Origin: Candidatus Hodarchaeota archaeon
Lineage (GTDB): Archaea; Asgardarchaeota; Heimdallarchaeia; Hodarchaeales; Hodarchaeaceae
Direction: 5' to 3'
Assembly (NCBI GenBank): GCA_016840305.1
Contig: JAEOSP010000518.1
Coordinates: 1-26,325 of the forward strand
DNA: 26,325 bases
Part shown: positions 17,409 through 24,586 of the stretch, piece by piece
How positions within the stretch are numbered: position 1 is the first letter of the stretch
Layout: each line of letters begins with the position of its first letter
The notes under the pieces: model-generated
Told to the model about the DNA's origin: nothing
Databases searched by the model: none
The model's input: the letters and a program-made list of their open reading frames with translations, nothing else
Translations under genes and position numbers: made by a program

Positions 17409-17465
17409 TTGAGTAAAAAAAAGGATAAAGGGTAATACACCCTAATATCGTACTTTTCTGAGAAT

Positions 17466-18149
17466 TCAGTTTTGGTAGTAGTATTTGAAAGCTAAATAAG
17501 CCATTACCATGTAAGCCATCGTTTTTGGTATCATTAGCATGCCAATCATTGGAATATTTTGAACCAATAGAATAACTGGAATGTAAAAAGCAAAAGAGAT
17601 GACTATACAATAACCTAGATACTTATATCTAGTATCTTGATTTTTAAATCCGCCTCGGAGCACTAAATATGCAACAACAATTCCTATTATTATTAATGGT
17701 ATATTTCGAATTATTGCCCAATCATATGGAGCAACTACGTTTCCCCATTCGTTTTGTGGGAATACCATTAGAAATAGACGAATAATACCAACACCTATTA
17801 CTAAATAATATAGAAAATCCTTCTCTTTGGAAAATTGAATACGCCAGATATCTAGAAATATCAAATAGAAGAAAGTGATGGTTAATGATGTCGATAGAGC
17901 TCCTAATCCTACAAGCGTAGAATTCATCTCTAGTCCACCATTGAGATATGCTACAACTCGGAATCCAACATGTCCAGTATCTCCCAATGCGAGTAGAAAT
18001 AAAGCTAATCGAAATCTTTCAGGTATCGATTTGTTTTCAGGAGCGATTTTTTCCATTTTTATTGTCATTAATAAGACGATTATCCAAATGAATGCTAAGT
18101 AGACTAAATTGAACGAAATTTCCATAATAGTTTGAATATCTGTTTCCAT
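17466..18149 (-). CDS. Seven-TM membrane protein of unknown function
   Basis: A 227-residue integral membrane protein with about seven helices and almost no loops: roughly residues 9-30, 45-66, 78-100, 110-129, 142-163, 176-196 and 200-223. Distinctive stretches are ALGDTGHVGFRV in helix 2 and MVFPQNEWGNVVAPYDWAII, then RNIP, between helices 4 and 5. I recall uncharacterised proteins of clostridia and other Firmicutes with the same pattern (a 'GD-x-x-H-x-x-x-R' helix and an 'FPQN-x-W ... RNIP' loop), but no function is established that I can name. The polar GDxxHxxxR in a membrane helix could be a binding or catalytic site. It lies downstream of azlCD on the same strand with a 109-base gap, so it may or may not be co-transcribed. 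Confidence 0.72.
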   Translation of the reverse strand: METDIQTIMEISFNLVYLAFIWIIVLLMTIKMEKIAPENKSIPERFRLALFLLALGDTGHVGFRVVAYLNGGLEMNSTLVGLGALSTSLTITFFYLIFLDIWRIQFSKEKDFLYYLVIGVGIIRLFLMVFPQNEWGNVVAPYDWAIIRNIPLIIIGIVVAYLVLRGGFKNQDTRYKYLGYCIVISFAFYIPVILLVQNIPMIGMLMIPKTMAYMVMAYLAFKYYYQN

Positions 18150-18216
18150 TCTATCTCACACTATTCCCCATAACTTGGTACTTATGATTTTTTCGAAGTA
18201 ATTTTTGTCTATTCCT

Positions 18217-18237
18217 TGAAATTTGCATGAAATTTCA
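18217..18237. repeat. Inverted repeat between azlD and the 7-TM gene
   Basis: TGAAATTT (18217-18224) and AAATTTCA (18230-18237) are perfect 8-bp complements with a 5-base spacer. It could be a hairpin ending the azlCD transcript or an operator of the downstream 7-TM gene. One such AT-rich dyad is expected by chance in this much intergenic DNA, so confidence is low. Confidence 0.3.
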
Positions 18238-18258
18238 GACCCTAATGGGAATAGGTTT

Positions 18259-18594
18259 CTAGAAGAGAAAAGAAATTCCGATTAGTATAATAATTGCAAG
18301 TATTAAACTCAATCCTGGTTTCTTTAGATACCAGACAATAGGTATGGTTAAAAGAATTGCCAAAACCTCTTTCCTCCAGATGAGCAGCTTACCATCTATA
18401 AACAAGGTAAATGGAACAACAAAAGCTACCAACAATGAACTAGGAACACTTTCTAATCCCTTTCGAATTGTGTTATTCTTCATAGGCCGAGGGTACTTAT
18501 ATAAGAAAACTGCTCTAAAAAAGTAAGTTGAAAACCCAATTACAAAAAACACAAAGAAATAAGAACAAAGTTCAGCATTTTCCATTATATTCAC
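18259..18594 (-). CDS. azlD: AzlD-family branched-chain amino acid exporter, small subunit
   Basis: A 111-residue protein with about four membrane helices. It has the AzlD pattern: a first helix ending 'GFSTYFFRAVF', then the conserved 'GLESVPSSLLVAFVVP' block, and two C-terminal helices. AzlD forms the export system for branched-chain amino acids and their analogues together with AzlC at the cytoplasmic membrane. Its start overlaps the end of the azlC gene by 4 bases, so the two are translationally coupled and made together. The initial ATG at 18594 and a second ATG at 18585 are both possible. Confidence 0.85.
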   Translation of the reverse strand: MNIMENAELCSYFFVFFVIGFSTYFFRAVFLYKYPRPMKNNTIRKGLESVPSSLLVAFVVPFTLFIDGKLLIWRKEVLAILLTIPIVWYLKKPGLSLILAIIILIGISFLF

Positions 18595-19355
18595 TCACAA
18601 TTCTGATTATCTAAATTTACTTTTAATATTTGGTTTTTTGTTTTACTAAATTCTCCAATCATGGCAAATAAAATACCTAGGATCAATATTACTATTAAAA
18701 GAGTGCTACTTTGTAAGAAAAAGCTTAATAACATTGATATTATAACCATAAGCAGGATAAAAAGCTTTTCAGAGGAAGAACCTTGCCATTGGATGACAAA
18801 ATAACCTAAAAACGTAGCAGCAACAATAAAATTTGGGGATAGCAGGTTGGACAAATTAGAGGCAAAAAAACCCGTTAAAAGAAAACCGACTGAGGTTGAC
18901 AAATTCCAAACAACCCATAATGCGATTCCAGCTCCAAAAAGTACATCTTCTAAATTTATAACTGATTTATCGTCTGTTCCTGAATTTAATTCATCTTTAA
19001 TCAAAGACGTAACTAGAAATGCTTCATCAGTTAACAAGTAAGCAAGTAAAATTTTTTTAAACCCCGATGAAGAAATATCATTATGTAATGCTGCCCCATA
19101 AAGAAGATGTCTCAGATTAATTATGATTCCTGCTAAAACCATCGCAACTAAGGATTCTCCCTCAATAATTAATAAAATCACAAGAAATTGTCCACTACCA
19201 GCAAAGATTATGAAAGAACTAGAAACCACGAGAATCATTGGGAGATTTCCTACGCCTCCTGTAAACCCAAAGATGATCCCGAAAAGAGCAACGGAAGGAG
19301 AAATTGGAAGAAACCTCTTTATACCTAAAATTGCAGATTCTTTCTGAATTTTCAT
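18591..19355 (-). CDS. azlC: AzlC-family branched-chain amino acid exporter, large subunit
   Basis: A 254-residue membrane protein with the AzlC features: the opening ILGIKRFLPISPSVALFGII, the helix SSSFIIFAGSGQF, and the signature NLRHLLYGAAL. Helices then continue to residue 245. AzlC exports branched-chain amino acids with AzlD. The ATG at 19355 is preferred over an in-frame TTG at 19367, although neither has a strong Shine-Dalgarno site. The adjacent azlD overlaps by 4 bases. It reads away from msrA across a 350-base divergent region. A role in exporting amino acids released by the D-aminoacylase or Ntn hydrolases in this window is conceivable, but only by proximity. Confidence 0.9.
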   Translation of the reverse strand: MKIQKESAILGIKRFLPISPSVALFGIIFGFTGGVGNLPMILVVSSSFIIFAGSGQFLVILLIIEGESLVAMVLAGIIINLRHLLYGAALHNDISSSGFKKILLAYLLTDEAFLVTSLIKDELNSGTDDKSVINLEDVLFGAGIALWVVWNLSTSVGFLLTGFFASNLSNLLSPNFIVAATFLGYFVIQWQGSSSEKLFILLMVIISMLLSFFLQSSTLLIVILILGILFAMIGEFSKTKNQILKVNLDNQNCE

Positions 19356-19367
19356 AAGTATTACCAA

Positions 19368-19717
19368 AATTCAATCATTGTGAAATCATCTTTGTGTTTG
19401 ACATTTTTTACGATATTTCGCTAACATCATCCAATTTTAATATTACGTTTGATTCGACTCTCTGATCGACTTAAATATGAACTTCATTGTTCGATAATTC
19501 TTTTACTCCTCATTAATTTTCATTAGATGTAATTCTTTACTATAAAAAGATAATCAGCTTAATAGGATTAGATATACTCCAGAATCATCTTCTTAAGTAA
19601 CTTTATTTTTAATTTCGGTATTAGAATCGAATGCAACTATTTTGCGACTTCCAAACTGAAGAACCTTTATTCAGAACTTAATATATAATAATCAGAAGAA
19701 TCAGAACAATACGGATA
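19368..19717. other. Divergent intergenic region between azlC and msrA, 350 bases
   Basis: No coding sequence is supported here. It should contain two outward promoters. The msrA TATA box is clear (19680-19690). For azlC, minus-strand TATTTAAG (about 19470-19477) or TAATATTAAAA (about 19436-19446) are possible TATA boxes. The element ATCAGAA occurs twice in tandem (around 19691-19706) close to msrA, with TTCAGAA about 20 bases earlier. Confidence 0.45.
19680..19690 (+). promoter_or_regulatory. TATA box of msrA
   Basis: AATATATAATA at about 19680-19690 is 28-38 bases before the ATG at 19718, the spacing expected for an archaeal promoter with a leaderless or very short-leader mRNA. Confidence 0.5.
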
Positions 19718-20179
19718 ATGAAAAACATGGAAAAGGCCACTTTTGCAGCAGGATGCTTTTGGGGAGTCGAAGCGAAATTTCGAAGTATAAAAGGTGTTAT
19801 ATCGACTTCAGTGGGTTACTCTGGAGGAAAAACAATTAATCCTACATATGGACAAGTTTGTACAGGATTAACGAATCATGCTGAAGCAGTTGAGGTTGTA
19901 TTTGATCCCAAGATAGTTACCTATAAAGAACTCCTAGATAATTTTTGGAGAATTCATGACCCAACACAATTAAATCAACAAGGGGTAGATATTGGAACCC
20001 AATATCGGACAATTATTTTTTATCATTCTACTGATCAGAAATTAGCAGCAGAGGCTTCTTTAGAGCAATTAGAAAAGTCAAAAAAATTCAAACGATCGAT
20101 AGTTACTGAAATCCTACCAATTTCTGATTATTATCTTGCAGAGGATTATCATCAGCAGTATTACGAAAAAAGACGTTAA
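19718..20179 (+). CDS. msrA: Peptide-methionine (S)-S-oxide reductase MsrA
   Basis: A 153-residue MsrA, which reduces methionine S-sulfoxide in proteins and free methionine as oxidative-damage repair in the cytoplasm. The active-site motif GCFWG is at residues 12-16 with catalytic Cys13. VGYSGG, the 'YGQVCTGLTNHAEAVEV' block with a second Cys48, the FWRIHDPTQLNQQGVDIGTQYR substrate region and the C-terminal AEDYHQQYY are all canonical. No resolving Cys exists near the C-terminus, so recycling would rely on Cys48 or directly on thioredoxin. Starts at 19718 or 19727 (ATG) are both possible. It stands alone and converges on the LVIVD gene with 30 bases between the stops. Confidence 0.96.
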   Translation: MKNMEKATFAAGCFWGVEAKFRSIKGVISTSVGYSGGKTINPTYGQVCTGLTNHAEAVEVVFDPKIVTYKELLDNFWRIHDPTQLNQQGVDIGTQYRTIIFYHSTDQKLAAEASLEQLEKSKKFKRSIVTEILPISDYYLAEDYHQQYYEKRR

Positions 20180-20209
20180 AGCCCTGCAATATTAAACTAC
20201 CTCAGAATT

Positions 20210-21277
20210 CTATCTAATTTTATTTTTTCTCTTTTTTATCACTGTAATTAAAGCTACTAGAGAAGGAATCGTTATCAGGAAGTCCCACCTTGCTGATTTT
20301 GTAGTAGCAATCGAATAGAAAACCACTTCTGATGAATCTGCTTCGTATTTAAGAATTGAGAATTGTGTATGATGCCCTACTAGGTAAGCATAAGTTCCAT
20401 CATAATACATACCATGGGAGCTGAATTCATCATGTGTTATTGACAGAAGGCTAGGTAAAAAAGGATTACTTACATTTAACACCTCTATTCTACCGTAAAA
20501 ATTACCTACATAGAGAACTTCATCATCACCAGCAAGTGCATATACATCGCCATCTGTTTGGTACTGGCTTATAATATTGGGGGCATTAGGATTGGTTATA
20601 TTAATAATTCTTACTCCATTCGAATGACATCCCAGATAAAGAAGGTTATCTACTCTCCATATATCCCAGGCACCATTTATTGATAGTGTTGTAATAATTT
20701 TAGGATTAGATGGATTTGAACCATTAATTACTTCTAAACCCCGATCTGGATCCGCAAGGTAAATCGTGCTTCCAACTACCTCTACATCCATATCACGTTT
20801 CCCAAGGTTAAAATGACTTAATAAAACTGGATTTGCTGGATTTTGAACGTCTATAATATCCAATCCCCCATTGATAAACGTAAGGAACGCTAAACTATTA
20901 TTAATGCAGATTTGAATTCCTCCTACCTTGTTATATTCTCCTATTAATGTTGGATTTTCTGGATCCACACTTAAATCGTATATTTTGATTCCGAATCCTC
21001 CACTTACATAAAGCAGATCACTATCAATACTAACACCGAATGCTGTTCGTTCAATCTCGACCCGCTTTATTTTTCTTGAATCTATACCGTTGAGAATTTC
21101 ATATATTGCCAATCCTCTATTATTTGATACATAAGCATAGTTATCCTGTATTTCCGCATCTGAACTAGGGATTGCTTCTTTTTCTGAAAATTGGACGATC
21201 AAGGTCAAAGTAGAGAAAATTAGAATAGCTACTACTCCAAACACGAGCAAGATTTTTCTAGCAGTCATATTAATCAT
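20210..21277 (-). CDS. Secreted LVIVD-repeat beta-propeller protein
   Basis: A 355-residue surface protein with an N-terminal membrane segment (about residues 9-29), a propeller of about six LVIVD-type repeats, and a C-terminal membrane helix with a basic tail (about 329-355). The repeats carry the hallmark pattern: 'YAYVSNNRGLAIYEI', 'LLYVSGGFGIKIYDLSVDPENP', 'LAFLTFINGGLDIIDVQNPANP', 'TIYLADPDRGLEVINGSNPSNP', 'LLYLGCHSNGVRIINITNPNAP' and 'VLYVGNFYGRIEVLNVSNPFLP'. The protein is thus anchored in the membrane with its propeller outside; the ligand is unknown. The ATG at 21277 follows GAGGG closely; the ATG at 21268 is an alternative, and a TTG at 21280 is also in frame. A perfect 19-bp palindrome lies directly upstream. 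It is 65 bases downstream of an Ntn hydrolase gene on the same strand. Confidence 0.88.
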   Translation of the reverse strand: MINMTARKILLVFGVVAILIFSTLTLIVQFSEKEAIPSSDAEIQDNYAYVSNNRGLAIYEILNGIDSRKIKRVEIERTAFGVSIDSDLLYVSGGFGIKIYDLSVDPENPTLIGEYNKVGGIQICINNSLAFLTFINGGLDIIDVQNPANPVLLSHFNLGKRDMDVEVVGSTIYLADPDRGLEVINGSNPSNPKIITTLSINGAWDIWRVDNLLYLGCHSNGVRIINITNPNAPNIISQYQTDGDVYALAGDDEVLYVGNFYGRIEVLNVSNPFLPSLLSITHDEFSSHGMYYDGTYAYLVGHHTQFSILKYEADSSEVVFYSIATTKSARWDFLITIPSLVALITVIKKRKNKIR

Positions 21278-21283
21278 CAAACC

Positions 21284-21302
21284 CTCATCATTAAATGATG
21301 AG
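21284..21302. repeat. 19-bp perfect palindrome before the LVIVD gene
   Basis: CTCATCATT-A-AATGATGAG, two 9-bp arms around one base. It starts 7 bases before the ATG at 21277 and includes most of the gene's GAGGG Shine-Dalgarno-like sequence. On the minus strand an AT-rich GAATTAAAAAC lies just upstream (about 21302-21312) and could be a TATA box. The palindrome would then cover the region between TATA and transcription start, as an operator would. Confidence 0.5.
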
Positions 21303-21342
21303 TTTTTAATTCATACTATCTTTCCAATTTTGGAATTATTTC

Positions 21343-22392
21343 CTATTTTGTTTTAGGTCTATAAAATCGTATTATCAGGAGTAAACTGAGTATACATAGA
21401 ACTGCTTCGAATCCAATTGTAGAATCGGAGGTAAAATCCCCATCCAGAGTAATTCTCATTTCATGTTCTCCTTTTTCTAACTCATCGTGAAGGTTTAATG
21501 TGAATACCTCGTTATAATTCCCTAAAATGTAAAGATAAATATCTCCATTTGTAAGATCAAAAATATTGGTATAAACAGTACCGAGGTATTCCGATGTTCC
21601 AGGAGAGTGAACAGATTCCAATATATCACGCATACTTTCGATAGTTAAGTCATCATTTGACAATCGAATGTTGAGAAGTTTTTGCATCGTACTATATCTA
21701 GTACAGGGATAATTGGTGTTAGGATCACTAAGGTTGTACTCTGCGAGGTTGAAATTGGTAGAAAGAAAAGGATTAGTTGTTTTACGAGAGAAAGCAAGCC
21801 ATCCCCTAAATTTTGGGCCGATTACAACTGCATCACCTGTTGCATCTGCCCAGTGTATTTGATTTCCCCAATATCCACCCATATTGTGGGTTTGATGCCA
21901 ATGAATTACTTCCTCAACAGAGGCACATTCACGTAAAATTACTTCCCAATCCGCGATCTTACTTCGTTTCGGACCGTCCATGGTGTCATCTACGAATTCA
22001 AGTGGTATACCATTTGCATCAAAACATAATCCTTGACTGTTTATCCCTCCTATAGCAAGATTATCTGCATCATCCCCACCAGGTAAATTATCATAAAAAC
22101 CAACGTACGCGCAACCATAGCTAGCGTTATCTAATGCTGGTACAAACCATATTCGGGAATTCTTTCTTGATCCTCCTTCATCTTCATTATTCCCAAAGAA
22201 AACTGACCCATTATATTCTACTGTAAAGACACTACAACTTGTAGTGGGATATTTGGAGCTAATTGTATCCTCAAATTTATGCTTTTCATCTAATATTTGA
22301 TTCTTCGTCTGTAATTCACTTCCCTGCACAGGAATAATCACTAAACCCATCAATATAAAGGATAGGAGCAAATAATTCTTGAATTTCATCAT
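21343..22392 (-). CDS. Secreted cysteine Ntn hydrolase (linear amide C-N hydrolase type), pro-form
   Basis: A 349-residue member of the choloylglycine hydrolase / acyl-coenzyme A:6-APA acyltransferase group of Ntn hydrolases, which cleave linear amides such as N-acyl amino acids, bile salts or penicillins. A signal peptide covers about residues 1-25. A segment of about 27 residues follows, then the probable nucleophile Cys53 in TTSCSVFTVEYNG, followed by FFGNNEDEG (65-73), GGINSQGLCFDANG and STNFNLAEYN. Because Cys53 is not next to the signal peptide, maturation should need removal of a propeptide at Ser52-Cys53. A C-terminal membrane helix (about 328-343) anchors it outside the cell. ATG 22392 and 22389 are both possible. 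It is divergent from padR and upstream of the LVIVD gene. It is a paralogue of the protein at 24587. Substrate unknown. Confidence 0.85.
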   Translation of the reverse strand: MMKFKNYLLLSFILMGLVIIPVQGSELQTKNQILDEKHKFEDTISSKYPTTSCSVFTVEYNGSVFFGNNEDEGGSRKNSRIWFVPALDNASYGCAYVGFYDNLPGGDDADNLAIGGINSQGLCFDANGIPLEFVDDTMDGPKRSKIADWEVILRECASVEEVIHWHQTHNMGGYWGNQIHWADATGDAVVIGPKFRGWLAFSRKTTNPFLSTNFNLAEYNLSDPNTNYPCTRYSTMQKLLNIRLSNDDLTIESMRDILESVHSPGTSEYLGTVYTNIFDLTNGDIYLYILGNYNEVFTLNLHDELEKGEHEMRITLDGDFTSDSTIGFEAVLCILSLLLIIRFYRPKTK

Positions 22393-22420
22393 TTTCCCAT
22401 CTGTTTGCGACTATTTTTTA

Positions 22421-22453
22421 TTTATAAATACTTTGAATAAGGCATAATTCAAA
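22421..22453 (-). promoter_or_regulatory. Promoter and dyad of the first Ntn hydrolase gene
   Basis: On the minus strand the order is TTTGAAT-N8-ATTCAAA (22453-22432), three bases, then the TATA octamer TTTATAAA (22428-22421). The expected transcription start is near 22400, just before the ATG at 22392. The same octamer with a dyad directly upstream occurs at the padR and second Ntn hydrolase promoters, but the dyad sequence here differs (no CG step and a longer spacer). Confidence 0.5.
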
Positions 22454-22621
22454 ACTAATTTTATGTGTGTTCATTCTCAATGCTTGCTTACAACTAAATT
22501 TTAAGCGCTTATAACGAGCTCAAGAACAGAATGGGAAAATATATCTATTACAGTGACTATATCGGTTTTTGATCTTGCATAGCTTAGAATTCCGATCCTG
22601 GATGATCTTATTAAATTCGAA

Positions 22622-22647
22622 TATTCGACATTCGAATACTTTATAAA
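22622..22647 (+). promoter_or_regulatory. padR promoter with 17-bp operator (TATTCGA-N3-TCGAATA)
   Basis: TATTCGA (22622-22628), CAT, TCGAATA (22632-22638), one base, then TTTATAAA (22640-22647). The ATG of padR is 30 bases after the octamer. A further TTCGAA half-site just upstream (22616-22621) extends the dyad to the left. The same 14 fixed bases with the same one-base spacing occur at 24507-24532. PadR proteins are winged-helix dimers that bind dyads of about this size and usually repress their own gene. Confidence 0.72.
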
Positions 22648-22677
22648 TATCATGATACTAGGAATCAATTGGTTTGA

Positions 22678-23043
22678 ATGGCCCCGAGTAACACCCCCCG
22701 AGAATACAACACATATTTAGGGAAGGAATTATCAACATTACTGATTTTATCCACTTTAAAATCAAAAAAAAACTCTAGTACATATGATCTTATCAAGGAT
22801 ATCAAAGAGATTACAGATAACAAAATTTCATTTCGTGCAGGCACGATTTATCCTCTCATGGTAAAGCTAGAGACACAAAACATATTACTCAAATCAATTG
22901 AAGATACTCCATCACGTTCAGCGGGTGTTACTCGTCAAAAATCTGTTTATTCGTTGAGTAAAAAAGGATTGAAGTTTTTGAAAGAAAAAGAAAAAGACTG
23001 GCACGACCTTGCTATAATTATCAACCAGATACTAGCTGAATAG
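22678..23043 (+). CDS. PadR-family transcriptional regulator
   Basis: A 121-residue PadR-type winged-helix protein, acting as a cytoplasmic DNA-binding dimer. The winged helix covers about residues 13-100: the opening helix 'LGKELSTLLILSTLK', then 'SSTYDLIKDIKEI', the PadR recognition-helix block 'FRAGTIYPLMVKLETQNIL' (52-70), and the wing ending in 'KSVYSLSKKGLKFLKE' (95-110). A short C-terminal helix completes the dimer arm. The ATG at 22678 lies 30 bases after the TATA octamer, leaving a leader of only a few bases. Its own promoter carries a perfect dyad that recurs at the second Ntn hydrolase promoter, so autorepression and control of that gene are inferred. The next gene starts 14 bases after the stop, encoding a HAAS-like membrane protein, so the two are an operon. 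Confidence 0.9.
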   Translation: MAPSNTPREYNTYLGKELSTLLILSTLKSKKNSSTYDLIKDIKEITDNKISFRAGTIYPLMVKLETQNILLKSIEDTPSRSAGVTRQKSVYSLSKKGLKFLKEKEKDWHDLAIIINQILAE

Positions 23044-23057
23044 GAGTGATATGATCA

Positions 23058-24284
23058 ATGACATCTATAGATATCCTTCCAAGAATTCAGGAATTATCTA
23101 AGTATTTCACATCTGATGCATGGCAAGTCGTTAATTCATTCATTGAAAGCCTGCAGGAGAAACTAGACCAATTTAAAGTACCATCAACTTATCAAGATTC
23201 AGTTTTTAGTGGAATTCAAGAATTTCTATTGGATTTTGTTTCCGATTACGAAGAAAATGCTAAAATCACATTTTCAGAGACATTGAGCTTGATCCAAGAT
23301 ATTGGATCTCCATCAGAGATCATACAATCAATGGAATTCTCAGGAGAAGAGGCAAAAACACAAACAGAAGCTTTAGCTCTGGAAAAAACCAAAAAAAAAT
23401 CCATCAAACTAACATCTATCTCTTGTCCGAGTTGTTCCTGGTTCAATGAATCTGATTCGATTTTCTGTGATAATTGTGGACGAAAGCTTGATGTTTCAGA
23501 GAAGAAGAGTAGATCACGATTTAGGATTTCACTCCCGCAGGAGATAATATCATCACCACTTATCTCAGGATTCTTACTATCCTACTTGATTTTTGTAACA
23601 GGAGGAATGATTTATCTTAGTTATTCATACTCCTTCCTGTTCGAACCAGATATTGTTTATATCCCTGATTTATTCGATAAATTAGTCGGAATTTCTACTG
23701 GAATGATTATTCCAGCTATTTTAGCAGGTTTACTTCTATCTGTAACTATTAATTGGATTTACTCAAAGAAATATCTTATAGATCGATATGAGGAACATTT
23801 AGTTCAATTACAAAAGAAATTCTCTTTCGGGCTTATTTTAACACTAATTGGAATTTGGTCGATCTTGGTCTATATTCCTATCCGAGTCACACGGGATGAA
23901 ATGTCTATTTTAATACTAATCTCAACACTGATTTGTATTATATTTCCGATATTGATCTACAGATGGAATTTAAGCAATAAACCTTTCGAAACTCCATATT
24001 TCACTTTTCTCAAAAGTTTAAGAATGTTAGAGAGTTATAATATGAATAATATTAAAATATACAGTATTTTCAGCATAGCGATCTCTTTTTTCGGTGTAAC
24101 AATCGGTTGGAGTATAGTTATGCCTTATAGTGTGTTTGACATTACTGGAATTACTGTTTTTGGTATTCCCACATGGATATTTTTTGCTTTCAGCATTGTA
24201 TTATTATTTTATGGGATTCTATTAATGTATTACTACTCTTGGACATCAATTAATCGATTTATCGGACTTATGCAAGTATCCTAA
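23058..24284 (+). CDS. HAAS-like / zinc-ribbon / multi-TM membrane protein, PadR partner
   Basis: A 408-residue membrane protein in three parts. Residues about 42-95 are a helical domain resembling HAAS (the DUF1700-like domain that accompanies PadR regulators), including the ending DIGSPSEIIQSM, which matches the family's 'lGdPeeia.ei'. Residues 123-140 form a zinc ribbon with CPSC and CDNC (Cys123, 126, 137, 140). About six membrane helices follow (near 166-189, 210-234, 255-274, 282-302, 333-355 and 370-394). The soluble part should face the cytoplasm, where it could touch PadR. In Firmicutes PadR-DUF1700 pairs are common and the membrane protein is thought to act with the regulator; that role here is inference. 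The ATG at 23058 has GGAGTGA (23043-23049) at 8 bases and lies 14 bases after padR. The start of the N-terminal 40 residues is not assigned to a domain. Confidence 0.78.
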   Translation: MTSIDILPRIQELSKYFTSDAWQVVNSFIESLQEKLDQFKVPSTYQDSVFSGIQEFLLDFVSDYEENAKITFSETLSLIQDIGSPSEIIQSMEFSGEEAKTQTEALALEKTKKKSIKLTSISCPSCSWFNESDSIFCDNCGRKLDVSEKKSRSRFRISLPQEIISSPLISGFLLSYLIFVTGGMIYLSYSYSFLFEPDIVYIPDLFDKLVGISTGMIIPAILAGLLLSVTINWIYSKKYLIDRYEEHLVQLQKKFSFGLILTLIGIWSILVYIPIRVTRDEMSILILISTLICIIFPILIYRWNLSNKPFETPYFTFLKSLRMLESYNMNNIKIYSIFSIAISFFGVTIGWSIVMPYSVFDITGITVFGIPTWIFFAFSIVLLFYGILLMYYYSWTSINRFIGLMQVS

Positions 24285-24506
24285 ACTGGAATTGGTACAC
24301 TTTTATCCACTTTTCTTGTCTCTGTTTATCCATCTAGTATTTTATATTGATTCTAATTGTCGATAATTATTTACTGTGTTTTATTATAGCCCTTACTTAA
24401 TAATCGTTGTTGAAATACTATAATCTACTTGGATTATCTTAATAAATCGATAAATAAAGGAGAAATTTAGCTTATTAACATTTTACTATAGTTTTCATTT
24501 TTCAAG

Positions 24507-24532
24507 TATTCGAATATCGAATAGTTTATAAA
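24507..24532 (+). promoter_or_regulatory. Promoter of the second Ntn hydrolase with padR-type operator
   Basis: TATTCGA (24507-24513), ATA, TCGAATA (24517-24523), one base, then TTTATAAA (24525-24532). All 14 arm bases, the N3 spacer and the one-base distance to the TATA octamer equal those at padR. TAGTTTATAAACTA (24522-24535) is also a palindrome around the TATA box, and another TATTCGA half-site follows at 24537-24543. The preceding 220 bases after the HAAS gene stop contain pyrimidine-rich T-runs (about 24299-24330) that could terminate the padR operon, and no gene. Confidence 0.72.
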
Positions 24533-24551
24533 CTAATATTCGATGAATTTG

Positions 24552-24579
24552 TTTCAGAGACTTTTCTGTTCTCTGGAAA
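24552..24579 (+). promoter_or_regulatory. Possible 5'-leader hairpin of the second Ntn hydrolase
   Basis: TTTCAGAGA (24552-24560), a 9-base loop, then TCTCTG-G-AAA (24570-24579) can pair as six plus three base pairs with one bulged G. With the TATA octamer at 24525-24532 the transcript would begin near 24552-24556, so the hairpin would form the 5' end of the mRNA and end just before the GTG at 24587. It might protect the mRNA or affect initiation. Confidence 0.35.
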
Positions 24580-24586
24580 ATTATTG

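Noticed and set aside
24456..24464. AAAGGAGAA, a good Shine-Dalgarno-like sequence in the region before the second Ntn hydrolase
   Set aside because: No start codon of any usual kind follows within range, the frames stop quickly, and it lies upstream of the TATA box of the next gene.
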